This document shows positions 8,657 through 17,459 of a stretch of DNA of 64,000 nucleotides, piece after piece. The notes below the pieces were generated by a model. It saw only the letters and a list, made by a program, of their open reading frames with translations, ran no database searches and was not told where the DNA came from. This DNA comes from CBDBDZ01 sp965204215 (lineage in GTDB: Bacteria > Pseudomonadota > Gammaproteobacteria > Pseudomonadales > GM7GCV1), in contig CBDBDZ010000014.1 in NCBI GenBank assembly GCA_965204215.1, forward strand, positions 620,001 through 684,000. The letters run 5' to 3'. Each line of letters starts with the position of its first letter. The first letter of the stretch is position 1. A program made the translations under genes and the position numbers.

Positions 8657-11155
8657 ATGAAATATTTAACTTTTTATCGCCGATTACTCAATTTAGGGTT
8701 GCTTGTTGTTCTTTGTAGCCAAGTTATGCCAAGTCATGCTCAGGACTTAGTTCAGATTAGAGAACAGTGTCGCAATGTTACATTGGAACAAAGGCAATTG
8801 GCACAACAGGCAGGGTACGATGTTGACAGCTTTTGTCAGAGTCTTCAAGGTATTGGCCCCAGCAGAGCAATTGATAATGTTCAATCGCAGCAAGCTGTTA
8901 TTGGAGAGCGACAGAGCAGAGGAAGTAGTGTCAGGAATGAAAATTATTTAGACGGTTTAGCGTTTGGCGATGACGATGAAGGTGAAACAGGAACTATAAA
9001 ATTGAAACCTTTCGGCTATGATTTATTTGCAGGGGAGCCGAGTTCATTTGCTCCAGCCGACCAAGTGCCGTTGCCCACTAACTATTTACTGGGTCTTGGT
9101 GATACATTAGAAGTTTTATTGTATGGTAAATCCAATGCTTTTTACGAGTTGACGATTAATCGCAATGGTTTTGTCGATTTCCCCCAATTGGGACCCATTC
9201 AATTAACAGGCTTAACTTTTTCCGAGGCTAAAGAGTTGTTGCAAACACGTATTGCAAAACAAATGATTGGGGTTGAGGCCAGCATCAGTTTGGGAGAGTT
9301 GCGTTCTATCCAGATATTTGTGTTGGGAGAGTCTTACAAGCCTGGTTCCTATGTGATATCAGCGTTATCGACGATAACCAATGCACTGTTTCTAAGTGGT
9401 GGTGTTAATGAGATAGCATCGCTTCGCAGTATTGAATTAAAAAGGGCAGGCAAAACTATTGCAACCCTGGATTTATACGACTTACTATTGAAAGGTGATA
9501 TATCGAATGACGCAAGGTTGCAAGATGGTGATGTGATATTTATTCCTACAGTTGAAAAATTAGTGGGAATTCAGGGTGGTATTCAGCGACCAGCACTTTA
9601 TGAAATAGAGGGAAGTACAACAGTGAGACAATTATTGAAATTAGGAGGGGGGTTGAGCGACTTGGCATATCCCAAACAGGCAAAAATAATTCGAAATGAC
9701 GTCAATGGCTTTAAAAAGCAAATTGATGTAGATTTAACCACTGAGAAGGGGTTGTTGACAGCTATCAAAAAAGGTGATTTGCTGGAAATTTCTCAGGTTA
9801 TTGACCAGAGAGAGTCAATCGTAGCGTTAAGTGGTCATGTACATCGACCTGGTGAGCGGCAGTGGTTTAAAGGTATACGTGTAATGGATATATTTTCTGA
9901 TATCAGTATTGCCAAGCCCTCTGTTGATATCAATTATGCATTGCTTAAACGCACTCATAGACCTCTTGGAAATATTGAAGTGTTGTTTGTAGACTTGGGA
10001 GCAGTGTTAACCAATAATCAATCCTCTTATAATTATTTGTTGGAACCACTTGATGAGTTAATGGTTTTCTCTAATGTCGACGAAGGACGAGCGGAGACAT
10101 TAGCCTTGACGGTAGAACAATTAAAGGCCCAGGCCACCATCAATAAGCTGGCTTTGGTAACAACCATTCACGGTGAAGTCAGATTTCCTGGCGAATATCC
10201 ACTCACTGAAAATATGTCGATAAATCAGTTAATTCGCGCTGCAGGTGGCTTGCGCGAGGGAGCCTACCAAGTTGAAGGTGAAATTTCACGTTATGATTTT
10301 TCTAACCCTCAATCCTCAGATATAGAACATTTTAAGTTTGCATTGACGGCGCCCAAGGAAAATGATGAATCAAGACTGAAACCTTATGATGTGGTTTCCA
10401 TTCACAGGCTTCCTAACTTCAAAGAGCAGTTGTCTATTACTTTGAATGGGGAAGTAAAGTTCCCTGGTACTTATATTTTTAAATCTGGCGATACGCTTAG
10501 AAATGTGATTCAGCGAGCTGGAGGGCTAACCGCTTTGGCACACCCCATGGCGGCAGTGTTTACGCGTGCAGATTTATTGGAAAGAGAGAAAGAGATTATC
10601 AAAAAATTGCAAGAGCAGTTTAAATCTGATTTTGCAGCAGCAAAACTTGTGAAGGCCAATGAAGGTGAGAGTGTTAACATTGATGCAGAATCCGCACTGG
10701 AAACCATTGATGAAGGCTATGCTCAGGGCCGGTTAGTCATCAATCTTGAAGGGATATTGGATGGAAGTGTAAACGATCTTCAGCTGAAAAATGGAGATGT
10801 ACTGTCAATACCAGAGTATCGACAAGAAATAACGATCGCTGGCGAGGTTCAATATCCTAGTGCTCACAGCTATGCTCCATCGTTGACGTTAAAAGACTAT
10901 CTTGAATTAAGTGGCGGCATGACACGCAAAGCCGATAAACGTAGCGTTTATGTCATTAAAGCGGATGGCTCGGTTGAACTGCCGAAGAAAAATATATGGG
11001 GGAATAATAGAAATGGCAAATTGCTTATTGAACCAGGAGATGCTGTGGTTGTGCCAGTGCATGTAAGCAAAAAGTCGGGGTTATCTATAATCTCTGAAAT
11101 CTCTGATATAACCTATCGACTAATATTAGGTGCGGCCGTTATTGCGGCATTGTAA
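8657..11155 (+). CDS. Polysaccharide export outer-membrane protein with repeated SLBB domains
   Basis: An 832-residue exported protein with a signal peptide ending near SHAQD (residue 29). The Poly_export domain begins at about residue 140 (YLLGLGDTLEVLLYGK) and is followed by several SLBB-type repeats, seen as recurring patterns such as LGESYKPGSYV, IHGEVRFPGEY, LNGEVKFPGTY and IAGEVQYPSA, each followed by a GG-containing helix. The last 25 residues form a hydrophobic segment (YRLILGAAVIAAL). This is the architecture of long outer-membrane polysaccharide exporters (OPX family, Wza-related) that form the exit channel for capsule or exopolysaccharide. WecA-like transferase follows after 12 bases, supporting a glycan role. 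No clear lipobox Cys at the signal cleavage site is visible, unlike Wza. Confidence 0.88.
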   Translation: MKYLTFYRRLLNLGLLVVLCSQVMPSHAQDLVQIREQCRNVTLEQRQLAQQAGYDVDSFCQSLQGIGPSRAIDNVQSQQAVIGERQSRGSSVRNENYLDGLAFGDDDEGETGTIKLKPFGYDLFAGEPSSFAPADQVPLPTNYLLGLGDTLEVLLYGKSNAFYELTINRNGFVDFPQLGPIQLTGLTFSEAKELLQTRIAKQMIGVEASISLGELRSIQIFVLGESYKPGSYVISALSTITNALFLSGGVNEIASLRSIELKRAGKTIATLDLYDLLLKGDISNDARLQDGDVIFIPTVEKLVGIQGGIQRPALYEIEGSTTVRQLLKLGGGLSDLAYPKQAKIIRNDVNGFKKQIDVDLTTEKGLLTAIKKGDLLEISQVIDQRESIVALSGHVHRPGERQWFKGIRVMDIFSDISIAKPSVDINYALLKRTHRPLGNIEVLFVDLGAVLTNNQSSYNYLLEPLDELMVFSNVDEGRAETLALTVEQLKAQATINKLALVTTIHGEVRFPGEYPLTENMSINQLIRAAGGLREGAYQVEGEISRYDFSNPQSSDIEHFKFALTAPKENDESRLKPYDVVSIHRLPNFKEQLSITLNGEVKFPGTYIFKSGDTLRNVIQRAGGLTALAHPMAAVFTRADLLEREKEIIKKLQEQFKSDFAAAKLVKANEGESVNIDAESALETIDEGYAQGRLVINLEGILDGSVNDLQLKNGDVLSIPEYRQEITIAGEVQYPSAHSYAPSLTLKDYLELSGGMTRKADKRSVYVIKADGSVELPKKNIWGNNRNGKLLIEPGDAVVVPVHVSKKSGLSIISEISDITYRLILGAAVIAAL

Positions 11156-11167
11156 GCGAGGCTTTAA

Positions 11168-12253
11168 ATGGCGTTAAATACATACTTTTTCGTCCAGACA
11201 CTACCGGCTTTAGCCTTTGTTGCTTTAACCAGTGTTTTTTTAATACATTCTTTTATAAACTGGGCTCACAACTTCGGTTTATTAGATAAACCCGATAACC
11301 ATACCAAACAGCACCGTGGTACAATTCCCCTTATTGGTGGAATTACTATTTTTTTATCGGTTACCATTGGAGCGTTGATATTTCTACAATTACCCGAACA
11401 ATTTATCTCTATTGCTATTATCTGTGGCTTAGTGACTTTAGTGGGTGTTTTGGATGACAAATTCCCGTTGCATCCGCTTTACAGGCTAATTTTTCAGTTG
11501 CTGGCTGGAACCGCTATTGCTGGGATATCCTTTGTTCAGTTAGAAAACCTTGGAAATTTATTCGGTTTTGGTTATGTTTACTTGGGGGTATTAACTATAC
11601 CTTTTACAGCTATAGGTGTGACTGCTCTTTGCAATGCTTACAATATGACTGATGGTATTGATGGTTTGGCTGCAACTCATGGACTGATTACCATTGCTGC
11701 GATAATTGTGCTTATTTGGAACAAAGTTCCTGCCGATGAAGTGACACTACTAATGTTTATCATCGTATCACTGGTTACCTTTTTGTCCTTTAACTTGCGA
11801 TTATTTCCACAGACAAAAACCAAAATATTTATGGGTGACGCCGGTAGTATGTTGATAGGTATGGCGATTGCAATTGCTCTGGTTTATTACTCTCAGCGAG
11901 ATGATCATTTATTTTGTGCTGCCACCGCATTGTGGCTTGTGGCATTACCCTTAATGGATATGGTGAGCACTATGTTGCGGAGAATACTGAAAGGTAAATC
12001 GCCATTTTATGGAGACAGGTCGCATTTACACCATATTTTAATCAGAAGTGGAATGTCACACCAGCAAGTGCTAAGGTCAATAACTGCGGCCTCTGCTGTT
12101 TGTGCTTGCATTGGAATAGTCTTTGAAAAGACACTAGAGGCAGACTTGCAATGGGTTTCCTTTTACTCTTTTGTTGCAGTTTTTGGTTTGTACTTTAATT
12201 TCGTAATAAAACATGCCTGGAAGTTTAGTCATCGACTCAAACAGGCTTTGTAG
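11168..12253 (+). CDS. wecA: Undecaprenyl-phosphate sugar-1-phosphate transferase (WecA-like)
   Basis: Integral membrane enzyme that starts a glycan by moving a GlcNAc-1-phosphate type sugar from UDP onto undecaprenyl phosphate. The 361-residue protein has about eleven membrane segments. Family motifs are GVLDDKFPLHP, CNAYNMTDGIDGLA, KIFMGDAGSMLIG and the cytoplasmic HIHH-like GDRSHLHHIL. It is probably co-transcribed with the SLBB exporter 12 bases upstream. The exact sugar cannot be read from sequence, and the symbol is used in the family sense. Confidence 0.88.
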   Translation: MALNTYFFVQTLPALAFVALTSVFLIHSFINWAHNFGLLDKPDNHTKQHRGTIPLIGGITIFLSVTIGALIFLQLPEQFISIAIICGLVTLVGVLDDKFPLHPLYRLIFQLLAGTAIAGISFVQLENLGNLFGFGYVYLGVLTIPFTAIGVTALCNAYNMTDGIDGLAATHGLITIAAIIVLIWNKVPADEVTLLMFIIVSLVTFLSFNLRLFPQTKTKIFMGDAGSMLIGMAIAIALVYYSQRDDHLFCAATALWLVALPLMDMVSTMLRRILKGKSPFYGDRSHLHHILIRSGMSHQQVLRSITAASAVCACIGIVFEKTLEADLQWVSFYSFVAVFGLYFNFVIKHAWKFSHRLKQAL

Positions 12254-12358
12254 CCTTGCTTACCTTCTCGTGACTTTTATTTGACGGTAAATGAGCATTT
12301 GAACACGAAAATAATGCAGCATGAGCGTAAAAGAATTTTATTGCAAAGGTCTCAGAAT

Positions 12359-13675
12359 TCAAGTATTATCAAGACCTAAAAGCGATTTTATCCGCGTGAT
12401 TTCATCGAGACTCAGGTCATTGCCAATTTGCTTCAAACCATCTGTTGTTGGGTGAATAAGCTTGTTAGTCAGCTGTTGTGCAAGACGCTTGATAATCACT
12501 TCAGAGTCTTCATTAGTTAATTGTTTAAGCGATTTTTGGACCATTTCATCGCGAATACTTAACGCCTGTTCACGATATAGTTTTATAATATTCTCGCGAT
12601 AACGCTGTGACTGTTGCAGATTCCAATGTATAACGGATTGTTGCGCAATCGTTTTGGCCTTGTCGGCGGCCTCAAGACGCTCACCCAAATTATCATTGGC
12701 AACGGTTTGCAAATCATCAATACTGAACAAATAAATATTGTCAATCGTATTGACCTCGGGTTCAATATCTCTGGGAACCGCCAAGTCAATCATGAGTTGA
12801 GTTTTGTACTTGCGACGTTTCATTACCGTTTCTACAATACCTTTGCCGATAATAGGTAGCTGGCTAGCGGTTGAGCTGACAATAATATCGGCGCAATGTA
12901 ACGTATTGGGTAATTCGCTGATGTGAATAGCTTCACCTTGAAATTGATTGGCTAACACAGTTGCATGTTGCAAGGTACGATTGGCAATAATAATTTTGGA
13001 AAAATTGGTATACTTCCTCACAGTACTATGGTTAAGTTGTTCAATAAAATGTTTGGCAACTAACTCAATCATTTCCCCTGCACCGACCAGTAGCAGGGTT
13101 TTATTGTGCAACTGTTCGAAAATATTCTGTGACAGCTTTACAGCTATAGATGCAATTGACACAGGATTTTCACCGAGCATGGTTTGAGTGCGTATTTGTT
13201 TGCCGACAGAAAAAGCGTATTGAAACAGCCTGTTAAGATAACCAGATAGTGTAGCGGCTTGCTGAGCCATATGGTAAGCATACTTCATTTGACCAGCGAT
13301 TTGAGTCTCGCCTAATACCATGGAGTCAATGCCGCTAATTACACTGAAAAGATGAGCAATAGCTTTATCTCCATTATAGGAATAATGATGTTCTTCTAAT
13401 GTCTGAATCTTAATCAAGCGTTGTGTGGCTAGCCAATTTAAAACAACGGCTGTCATATCTTCCTCGCCAAAGAATTCCATATAAAATTCAGTTCGATTAC
13501 AAGTGCTGACAATAATTAAGCCTGCAAGATTACTATGCTGCGCTAATACATTTTGATTAAGTTGTTGATACCAATCGTACAAATGATTTTTCAGTTGAGA
13601 AGCATCAAAAACCAATTGCTCGCGAATGGCAAGTTCGGTATTGTTGTGATTAAAGCCAATAACCGTCAGCATCAC
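12359..13675 (-). CDS. hemA: Glutamyl-tRNA reductase
   Basis: Reduces glutamyl-tRNA to glutamate-1-semialdehyde, the first committed step of C5 heme synthesis. The 438-residue length is normal. The catalytic Cys lies in VSTCNRTEFYME, followed by MVLGETQIAGQMKYA and the NADPH-binding LLLVGAGEMIELVA. The protein ends in a helical dimerisation domain. Two adjacent ATG codons open the frame; the second, at 13672, is equally possible. The start overlaps the end of rnd by about 25 bases. In many relatives prfA and prmC follow hemA; here they do not, and wecA converges from the other side. Confidence 0.96.
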   Translation of the reverse strand: MMLTVIGFNHNNTELAIREQLVFDASQLKNHLYDWYQQLNQNVLAQHSNLAGLIIVSTCNRTEFYMEFFGEEDMTAVVLNWLATQRLIKIQTLEEHHYSYNGDKAIAHLFSVISGIDSMVLGETQIAGQMKYAYHMAQQAATLSGYLNRLFQYAFSVGKQIRTQTMLGENPVSIASIAVKLSQNIFEQLHNKTLLLVGAGEMIELVAKHFIEQLNHSTVRKYTNFSKIIIANRTLQHATVLANQFQGEAIHISELPNTLHCADIIVSSTASQLPIIGKGIVETVMKRRKYKTQLMIDLAVPRDIEPEVNTIDNIYLFSIDDLQTVANDNLGERLEAADKAKTIAQQSVIHWNLQQSQRYRENIIKLYREQALSIRDEMVQKSLKQLTNEDSEVIIKRLAQQLTNKLIHPTTDGLKQIGNDLSLDEITRIKSLLGLDNT

Positions 13676-14555
13676 TAATTGGGTTTGAGCGTTGAATATT
13701 ATTCATCTGGTCGATAACTTTTTGACCAAAATGCTTGATTGCCACTTTGGAATAATCCTCAATTTGGTACAAAGCTTGTAATGTGAGTGGTTGAGAAGGG
13801 GGTAACTTACACAGCTTTAGCAAGTGCTTATCTTTAATAATCCAGGGTCTTGGCGTATCGCTTTGTTGCGCTAACATTTCACGCCAGATAAACATTTGTT
13901 GTAAGCAATACTCTTGTGATTTGGTTAGTTTTTTTCGATGCGCTACTTTTTTGTGCATGGCATCGTGTATTCGAGGTTGCTGTGCTTTCACCAGTTGTTG
14001 TTCGCTGTTGTCAACGCACTGCTGCCAAAGAGATGGGTTATCTTCGCCAAGTTGCAAAAATTGTTGGTAAAGCGGCAATAACCAGGCTACATCATCAATG
14101 GCATAAGTGAGTTGTTCTTGGCTTAGTGGGCGTTGTAACCAATTAGATAGGGTAACAGATTTGGATAAGCATTCCCCAAATTGTTGCTCGACAAGGCGCG
14201 AGTAACCCATTTGTTGACCAATTGAAAAGAAGGTAGCGGCAATTTGTGTATCAAAAATCGGCTTCGGCAAGCAACTTAGGTGATATAATAGGACTTCCAG
14301 GTCTTCTGCGCAAGAATGGAGTACTTTGACAATACTTGGGTTCAGCAATATATCAGTAAAAGGCGACCAATTGTCAATTGTCAATGGATCAATAATCCAA
14401 CTATCGGCATAGTCTGCCACTTGAATTAATGCTAATTTAGGATAATAAGTAGCAACACGCATAAATTCGGTATCTATAGCAATAGCGGAACTATTTGCAA
14501 GGTCATTGCACAGTTCACACAATTCAGAATTTGAATGGATGAAGTTGACAGACAT
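13650..14555 (-). CDS. rnd: Ribonuclease D
   Basis: 3'-5' exoribonuclease of the DEDDy class that trims the 3' ends of tRNA and other stable RNAs. The acidic residues are visible in AIDTEFMRVATYYP, LHSCAEDLEVL and the final LTYAIDDVAWLLPLY block. I chose the ATG at 14555, which has AGGAAG ten bases upstream, over a GTG seven codons earlier at 14576. From there the protein is 301 residues, shorter than the 375-residue E. coli enzyme. One HRDC domain (around MFIWREMLAQQSDTPRP) remains and the second appears to be missing. It lies between recR and hemA. Confidence 0.93.
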   Translation of the reverse strand: MSVNFIHSNSELCELCNDLANSSAIAIDTEFMRVATYYPKLALIQVADYADSWIIDPLTIDNWSPFTDILLNPSIVKVLHSCAEDLEVLLYHLSCLPKPIFDTQIAATFFSIGQQMGYSRLVEQQFGECLSKSVTLSNWLQRPLSQEQLTYAIDDVAWLLPLYQQFLQLGEDNPSLWQQCVDNSEQQLVKAQQPRIHDAMHKKVAHRKKLTKSQEYCLQQMFIWREMLAQQSDTPRPWIIKDKHLLKLCKLPPSQPLTLQALYQIEDYSKVAIKHFGQKVIDQMNNIQRSNPISDADGYWL

Positions 14556-14562
14556 CAAATAC

Positions 14563-15150
14563 TTACTTCCTGCCACTAATCGCGTGCGCTAACGTATTTC
14601 CATCAACATATTCCAATTCACCTCCCAATGGGACTCCATGGGCTATACGAGTGATTTTATTGACGTATGATTGACAGTTTTCAGTAATGTAAAAAGCAGT
14701 GGCTTCGCCTTCTACGGTCAGGTTTGTAGCCAGTATTAATTCATCAATGGAAGACTCTGTAAGCAAAGTTATTAACTGACTAATACCTAACTCATCGGGT
14801 CCAATGCCATCAATCGGCGACAGATGTCCATGCAGTACAAAGTACTTGCCTTTGTATGCATGGCTTTCTTCCAGGGCAATTAAGTCAATGGCACTTTCTA
14901 CCACACATAGAATATTGTTTTCACGGCTGCTATTGCTACAAATAGTGCAGATTGGTGTTTCACTTAAATTGCGACATTGCTTGCACTGAATGATGCCGTT
15001 TATAGCCGTTTCTAATGCTACAGCCAGGGCCAACGCTGTTTGTGGCTGGCGTTGTAAAAAGGCAAAGGCAATGCGTTGTGCACTTTTGCGACCGACACCT
15101 GGCATAGTGCAAAGTGTATCAATTAAGTTTTGAATAAGTGGGCTATGCAT
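14563..15150 (-). CDS. recR: Recombination protein RecR
   Basis: Works with RecF and RecO to load RecA onto gapped DNA. The 195-residue protein shows the helix-hairpin-helix MPGVGRKSAQRIAF, a four-cysteine zinc finger (CKQCRNLSETPICTIC), and a Toprim segment beginning ILCVVESAIDLIALE with the Walker-B-like GIGPDELGI. It follows ybaB by ten bases, the standard ybaB-recR pair. The upstream dnaX that is usual in E. coli is absent. Confidence 0.97.
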   Translation of the reverse strand: MHSPLIQNLIDTLCTMPGVGRKSAQRIAFAFLQRQPQTALALAVALETAINGIIQCKQCRNLSETPICTICSNSSRENNILCVVESAIDLIALEESHAYKGKYFVLHGHLSPIDGIGPDELGISQLITLLTESSIDELILATNLTVEGEATAFYITENCQSYVNKITRIAHGVPLGGELEYVDGNTLAHAISGRK

Positions 15151-15160
15151 TTTGAGACGG

Positions 15161-15460
15161 CTAGTTAGGCATGTTGAAGCCAGCGGGTAAAAAGCTACTC
15201 ATTTCTTGTTGTACTCGTGTTTCAACTTTTGTCACACAATCATTAATGGCAGCGGCGACAATATCCTCGAGCATTTCGACGTCATCCAAAAGGCTTGGGT
15301 CGATATTAATGCTTTTCATTTTATACTTACCGTTCATCACCACTTTCACCAGCCCTGCACCCGCTTCACCAGCAACCTCAAGGGTTTTTAATTTTTCTTG
15401 TGACTGTTGCAAATTACCTTGCAACTTTTGGGCTTGTTGCATTATTTCATTCAAATTCAT
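15161..15460 (-). CDS. ybaB: Nucleoid-associated protein YbaB/EbfC
   Basis: Small dimeric DNA-binding protein of the YbaB/EbfC family. The sequence runs MNLNEIMQQAQKLQGNLQQ, then the conserved AGAGLVKVVMNGKYKM and IDPSLLDDVEMLEDIVAAA. The ATG at 15460 gives 99 residues. A TTG four codons upstream is also open but less likely. The ATG lies inside the last codons of the upstream yheU gene (14-base overlap), so translation is probably coupled. recR follows. Confidence 0.93.
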   Translation of the reverse strand: MNLNEIMQQAQKLQGNLQQSQEKLKTLEVAGEAGAGLVKVVMNGKYKMKSINIDPSLLDDVEMLEDIVAAAINDCVTKVETRVQQEMSSFLPAGFNMPN

Positions 15461-15719
15461 TGGTTTTCTCAAGTTGTTTTTGCATTTCTGGGGTGTTCAA
15501 ATGATGATTTAAATCATAGCGACTTATAATATTCCCGGTTTCTGTATGATTGTCCCAAACTAATTCAGCATCATTGGATTGAAGCCTCTGTAATAACTGA
15601 GAGACTTTGGTTTCGGTATGAATTTCTTCATTGCCGTAGTCGGTGCCATCACGGGTAACTATTTCTGCCAACAGTGCGTATAATGTCTGTTGGTTAAGTT
15701 GTTGCCACGGAATAATCAT
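15447..15719 (-). CDS. yheU: YheU family protein (UPF0270)
   Basis: A 90-residue protein of unknown function belonging to the YheU/UPF0270 family. It begins MIIPWQQLNQQTLYALLAEI and continues TRDGTDYG, which is the family signature, then a variable region AELVWDNHTETGNI. The last 20 or so residues extend beyond the E. coli protein. The start region overlaps that of the divergent trmL transcript, with 36 bases between the two start codons. Confidence 0.85.
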   Translation of the reverse strand: MIIPWQQLNQQTLYALLAEIVTRDGTDYGNEEIHTETKVSQLLQRLQSNDAELVWDNHTETGNIISRYDLNHHLNTPEMQKQLEKTNEFE

Positions 15720-15755
15720 TACAATTTGTTGGTTAATGTTAAGCCTGCGTATTTT

Positions 15756-16244
15756 ATGCTAAATATCGTTCTATACGAACCCGAAATACCACCTAATACA
15801 GGTAATATTATACGTCTTGCCAGTAATGCGGGTTTTTTATTGCATTTGATAGAACCGCTGGGTTTTGAATGGGACGATAAAAAATTGCGAAGAGCCGGGT
15901 TAGACTATAGAGAATTTGCCAATGTTGTTCGCCATCATAATTGGCAAGGTTTTTGTGATTTTCGTCAACAAAAGGAGCAAGTAGAAAACAGACACAAAGC
16001 GTTGTGGGCATTGACTACCAAAGCGCAAAGCACTTATGCCGATACGCAGTTTCAAAATGGCGACTATTTATTGTTTGGACCTGAAACCAGAGGGTTACCC
16101 GAATCGGTAAGAGCAAGTGAAGAAGTTTCAGGTACTTTGCGGATACCCATGCAACAAGACAGTCGTAGTTTAAACCTATCCAATTCAGTTGCTGTAGTAG
16201 CATATGAAGCCTGGCGGCAACTGGGCTTTGTTAATGGCAGCTAA
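15756..16244 (+). CDS. trmL: tRNA (cytidine/uridine-34 2'-O)-methyltransferase
   Basis: SPOUT-fold methyltransferase that modifies the wobble base of leucine tRNAs. I placed the start at the ATG at 15756, giving MLNIVLYEPEIPPNTGNIIR, the exact family N-terminus. The frame is open 22 codons further upstream but that part would overlap yheU and has no family match. The SAM-binding knot is seen in LFGPETRGLPESV and RIPMQQDSRSLNLSNSVAV. The stop codon overlaps the fldB start. Length 162 residues, normal for the family. Confidence 0.96.
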   Translation: MLNIVLYEPEIPPNTGNIIRLASNAGFLLHLIEPLGFEWDDKKLRRAGLDYREFANVVRHHNWQGFCDFRQQKEQVENRHKALWALTTKAQSTYADTQFQNGDYLLFGPETRGLPESVRASEEVSGTLRIPMQQDSRSLNLSNSVAVVAYEAWRQLGFVNGS

Positions 16245-16812
16245 GACTCTGGGTTTGTTTTTCGGCAGCTCCACTTGCTATACGGATTTGGTCAGCGAGA
16301 AAATTGCCAATATTATCCGCAGTGATCATCCCGAATGGTCGATTGTCACCCATAATATTGCTGAGCAGTCTATTGAATTATCAATCGATTATAATTTTGC
16401 ACTATACGGTATTCCAACCTGGGACTATGGTGAATTACAAGAAGATTGGGACAATCAGTGGGACTGTTTGCAAACATTGAATTTATCTAATCAATGCGCT
16501 GCTATTTATGGTTTGGGTGATCAAATCGGTTACCCAAAGTGGTATCAGGATGCCATCGGTTTTTTGTTTTCTCAGTTGCAGGCTTGTGGTGCTAAACTTT
16601 ATGGTTTATGGCCTACCAATGAATGTATTATTGATCAGTGGGTGGAAGATAAAGCATTGCTCAATCATGTGTTTGAACAATCTCAAGGAGTTACAGATGA
16701 CAATCAATTTTTTTTAGGGCTACCCCTGGATGAAGAAAACCAGCCAAACCTGACGCTGCCACGATTAAAATTATGGTTACAAAATGTACTGTCAAATTTT
16801 GACAAGCGCTAA
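16234..16812 (+). CDS. fldB: Flavodoxin FldB
   Basis: Small FMN electron carrier. From the ATG at 16234 it reads MAAKTLGLFFGSSTCYTDLV, where GSSTCYTD forms the FMN phosphate loop. Later blocks are GIPTWDYGELQEDWD, YGLGDQIGYPKWYQDA and LDEENQPNLT, all typical of the FldB long-chain flavodoxin group. The start lies inside the last codons of trmL, so it is probably translationally coupled. An upstream in-frame ATG at 16204 is less likely because it would add residues not found in the family. Length 192 residues. Confidence 0.94.
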   Translation: MAAKTLGLFFGSSTCYTDLVSEKIANIIRSDHPEWSIVTHNIAEQSIELSIDYNFALYGIPTWDYGELQEDWDNQWDCLQTLNLSNQCAAIYGLGDQIGYPKWYQDAIGFLFSQLQACGAKLYGLWPTNECIIDQWVEDKALLNHVFEQSQGVTDDNQFFLGLPLDEENQPNLTLPRLKLWLQNVLSNFDKR

Positions 16813-16850
16813 CATATACTGGCCAACATACATTGGTCTTGCATTGTATG

Positions 16851-17264
16851 CTAATCAATATCGCGATACCAATAACTTGTATGAAAAACTGGTGACGCAT
16901 TGTGATTGCTACCAGTATTTGAAATAACAAATTCGATTAATAAAAATTGGCGGCCAATTGATTGGGTGCTCAGTAGTAACTTCAGCTCATGTGACCGATT
17001 AACTACAATCAAGGGCTGTTCGGATAATGTTGCTGAACTGCCTACAGGCAACTGTTCTAATATGACAAAGTTATTACTGGCTAGCTGTCGGAATTGTTGT
17101 TGCAAGGCTTTCCTGTCAGCAAGATTGGACTCGTATTGATGTAGCTGGTTACTATAAATTTGACTTTCTAATTGAAAATGTTCAAATAATCCGTGCAGTG
17201 CCAGCGCCATAGCAGAAAACACAATTAATACAATCAGTAGCACCGAACCCTCATGTCTATTCAT
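16851..17264 (-). CDS. pilX: Type IV pilus minor pilin / PilX-like protein
   Basis: A 137-residue protein with an N-terminal MNRHEGSVLLIVLIVFSAMALALHG, a basic start followed by one hydrophobic helix. This is the PilX pattern rather than the GFSLLE pattern of the other minor pilins. The rest is a helical then mixed region. It is the last gene of a minor-pilin row (fimU, pilV, pilW, pilX). PilX assists pilus assembly by forming part of the tip complex. It converges with fldB across a 38-base gap containing a short CCAA/TTGG hairpin. The identification rests on position and the N-terminal helix, since PilX sequences diverge strongly. Confidence 0.75.
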   Translation of the reverse strand: MNRHEGSVLLIVLIVFSAMALALHGLFEHFQLESQIYSNQLHQYESNLADRKALQQQFRQLASNNFVILEQLPVGSSATLSEQPLIVVNRSHELKLLLSTQSIGRQFLLIEFVISNTGSNHNASPVFHTSYWYRDID

Positions 17265-17271
17265 TGCGCTA

Positions 17272-17459
17272 TTTTAAACCCAAATTATGCATTAGAAATC
17301 TATTACACACAATAATGACTTCAAAAACAGGCGCTTGCTCGAAAAATAATACTCACCATAGGGTGGCTATGCCTGCGTTTATTGTTCTTGCGCGAGCACC
17401 TGTTTTCACTGCCATTTTTGTGTTCATTACGAAGTCTAATGCATAATCTGGGTTAAAGT
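17272..17459. repeat. Palindromic insert overlapping the 3' end of pilW
   Basis: Two arms of about 70 bases, 17272-17343 and 17387-17459, are imperfect inverted repeats of one another. They share runs such as CTAATGCATAAT and GCGCCTG/CACCTG in mirrored positions, with terminal CTTTAACCCAGATTATGC against TTTAAACCCAAATTATGC. The right arm encodes the last 30 or so residues of PilW. Eighteen bases of the right end (17441-17458, GCATAATCTGGGTTAAAG) occur again exactly at 42949-42966, across the start codon of nhaA. This looks like a MITE or palindromic unit inserted into the pilus cluster. Confidence 0.65.

Noticed and set aside
12254..12358. A terminator or small RNA between wecA and hemA
   Set aside because: The 105-base convergent gap shows no stable stem with T run by eye.
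17264..17446. Plus-strand open frame of 60 codons in the pilW repeat
   Set aside because: It arises from the palindromic element; no signal for translation and no family resemblance.
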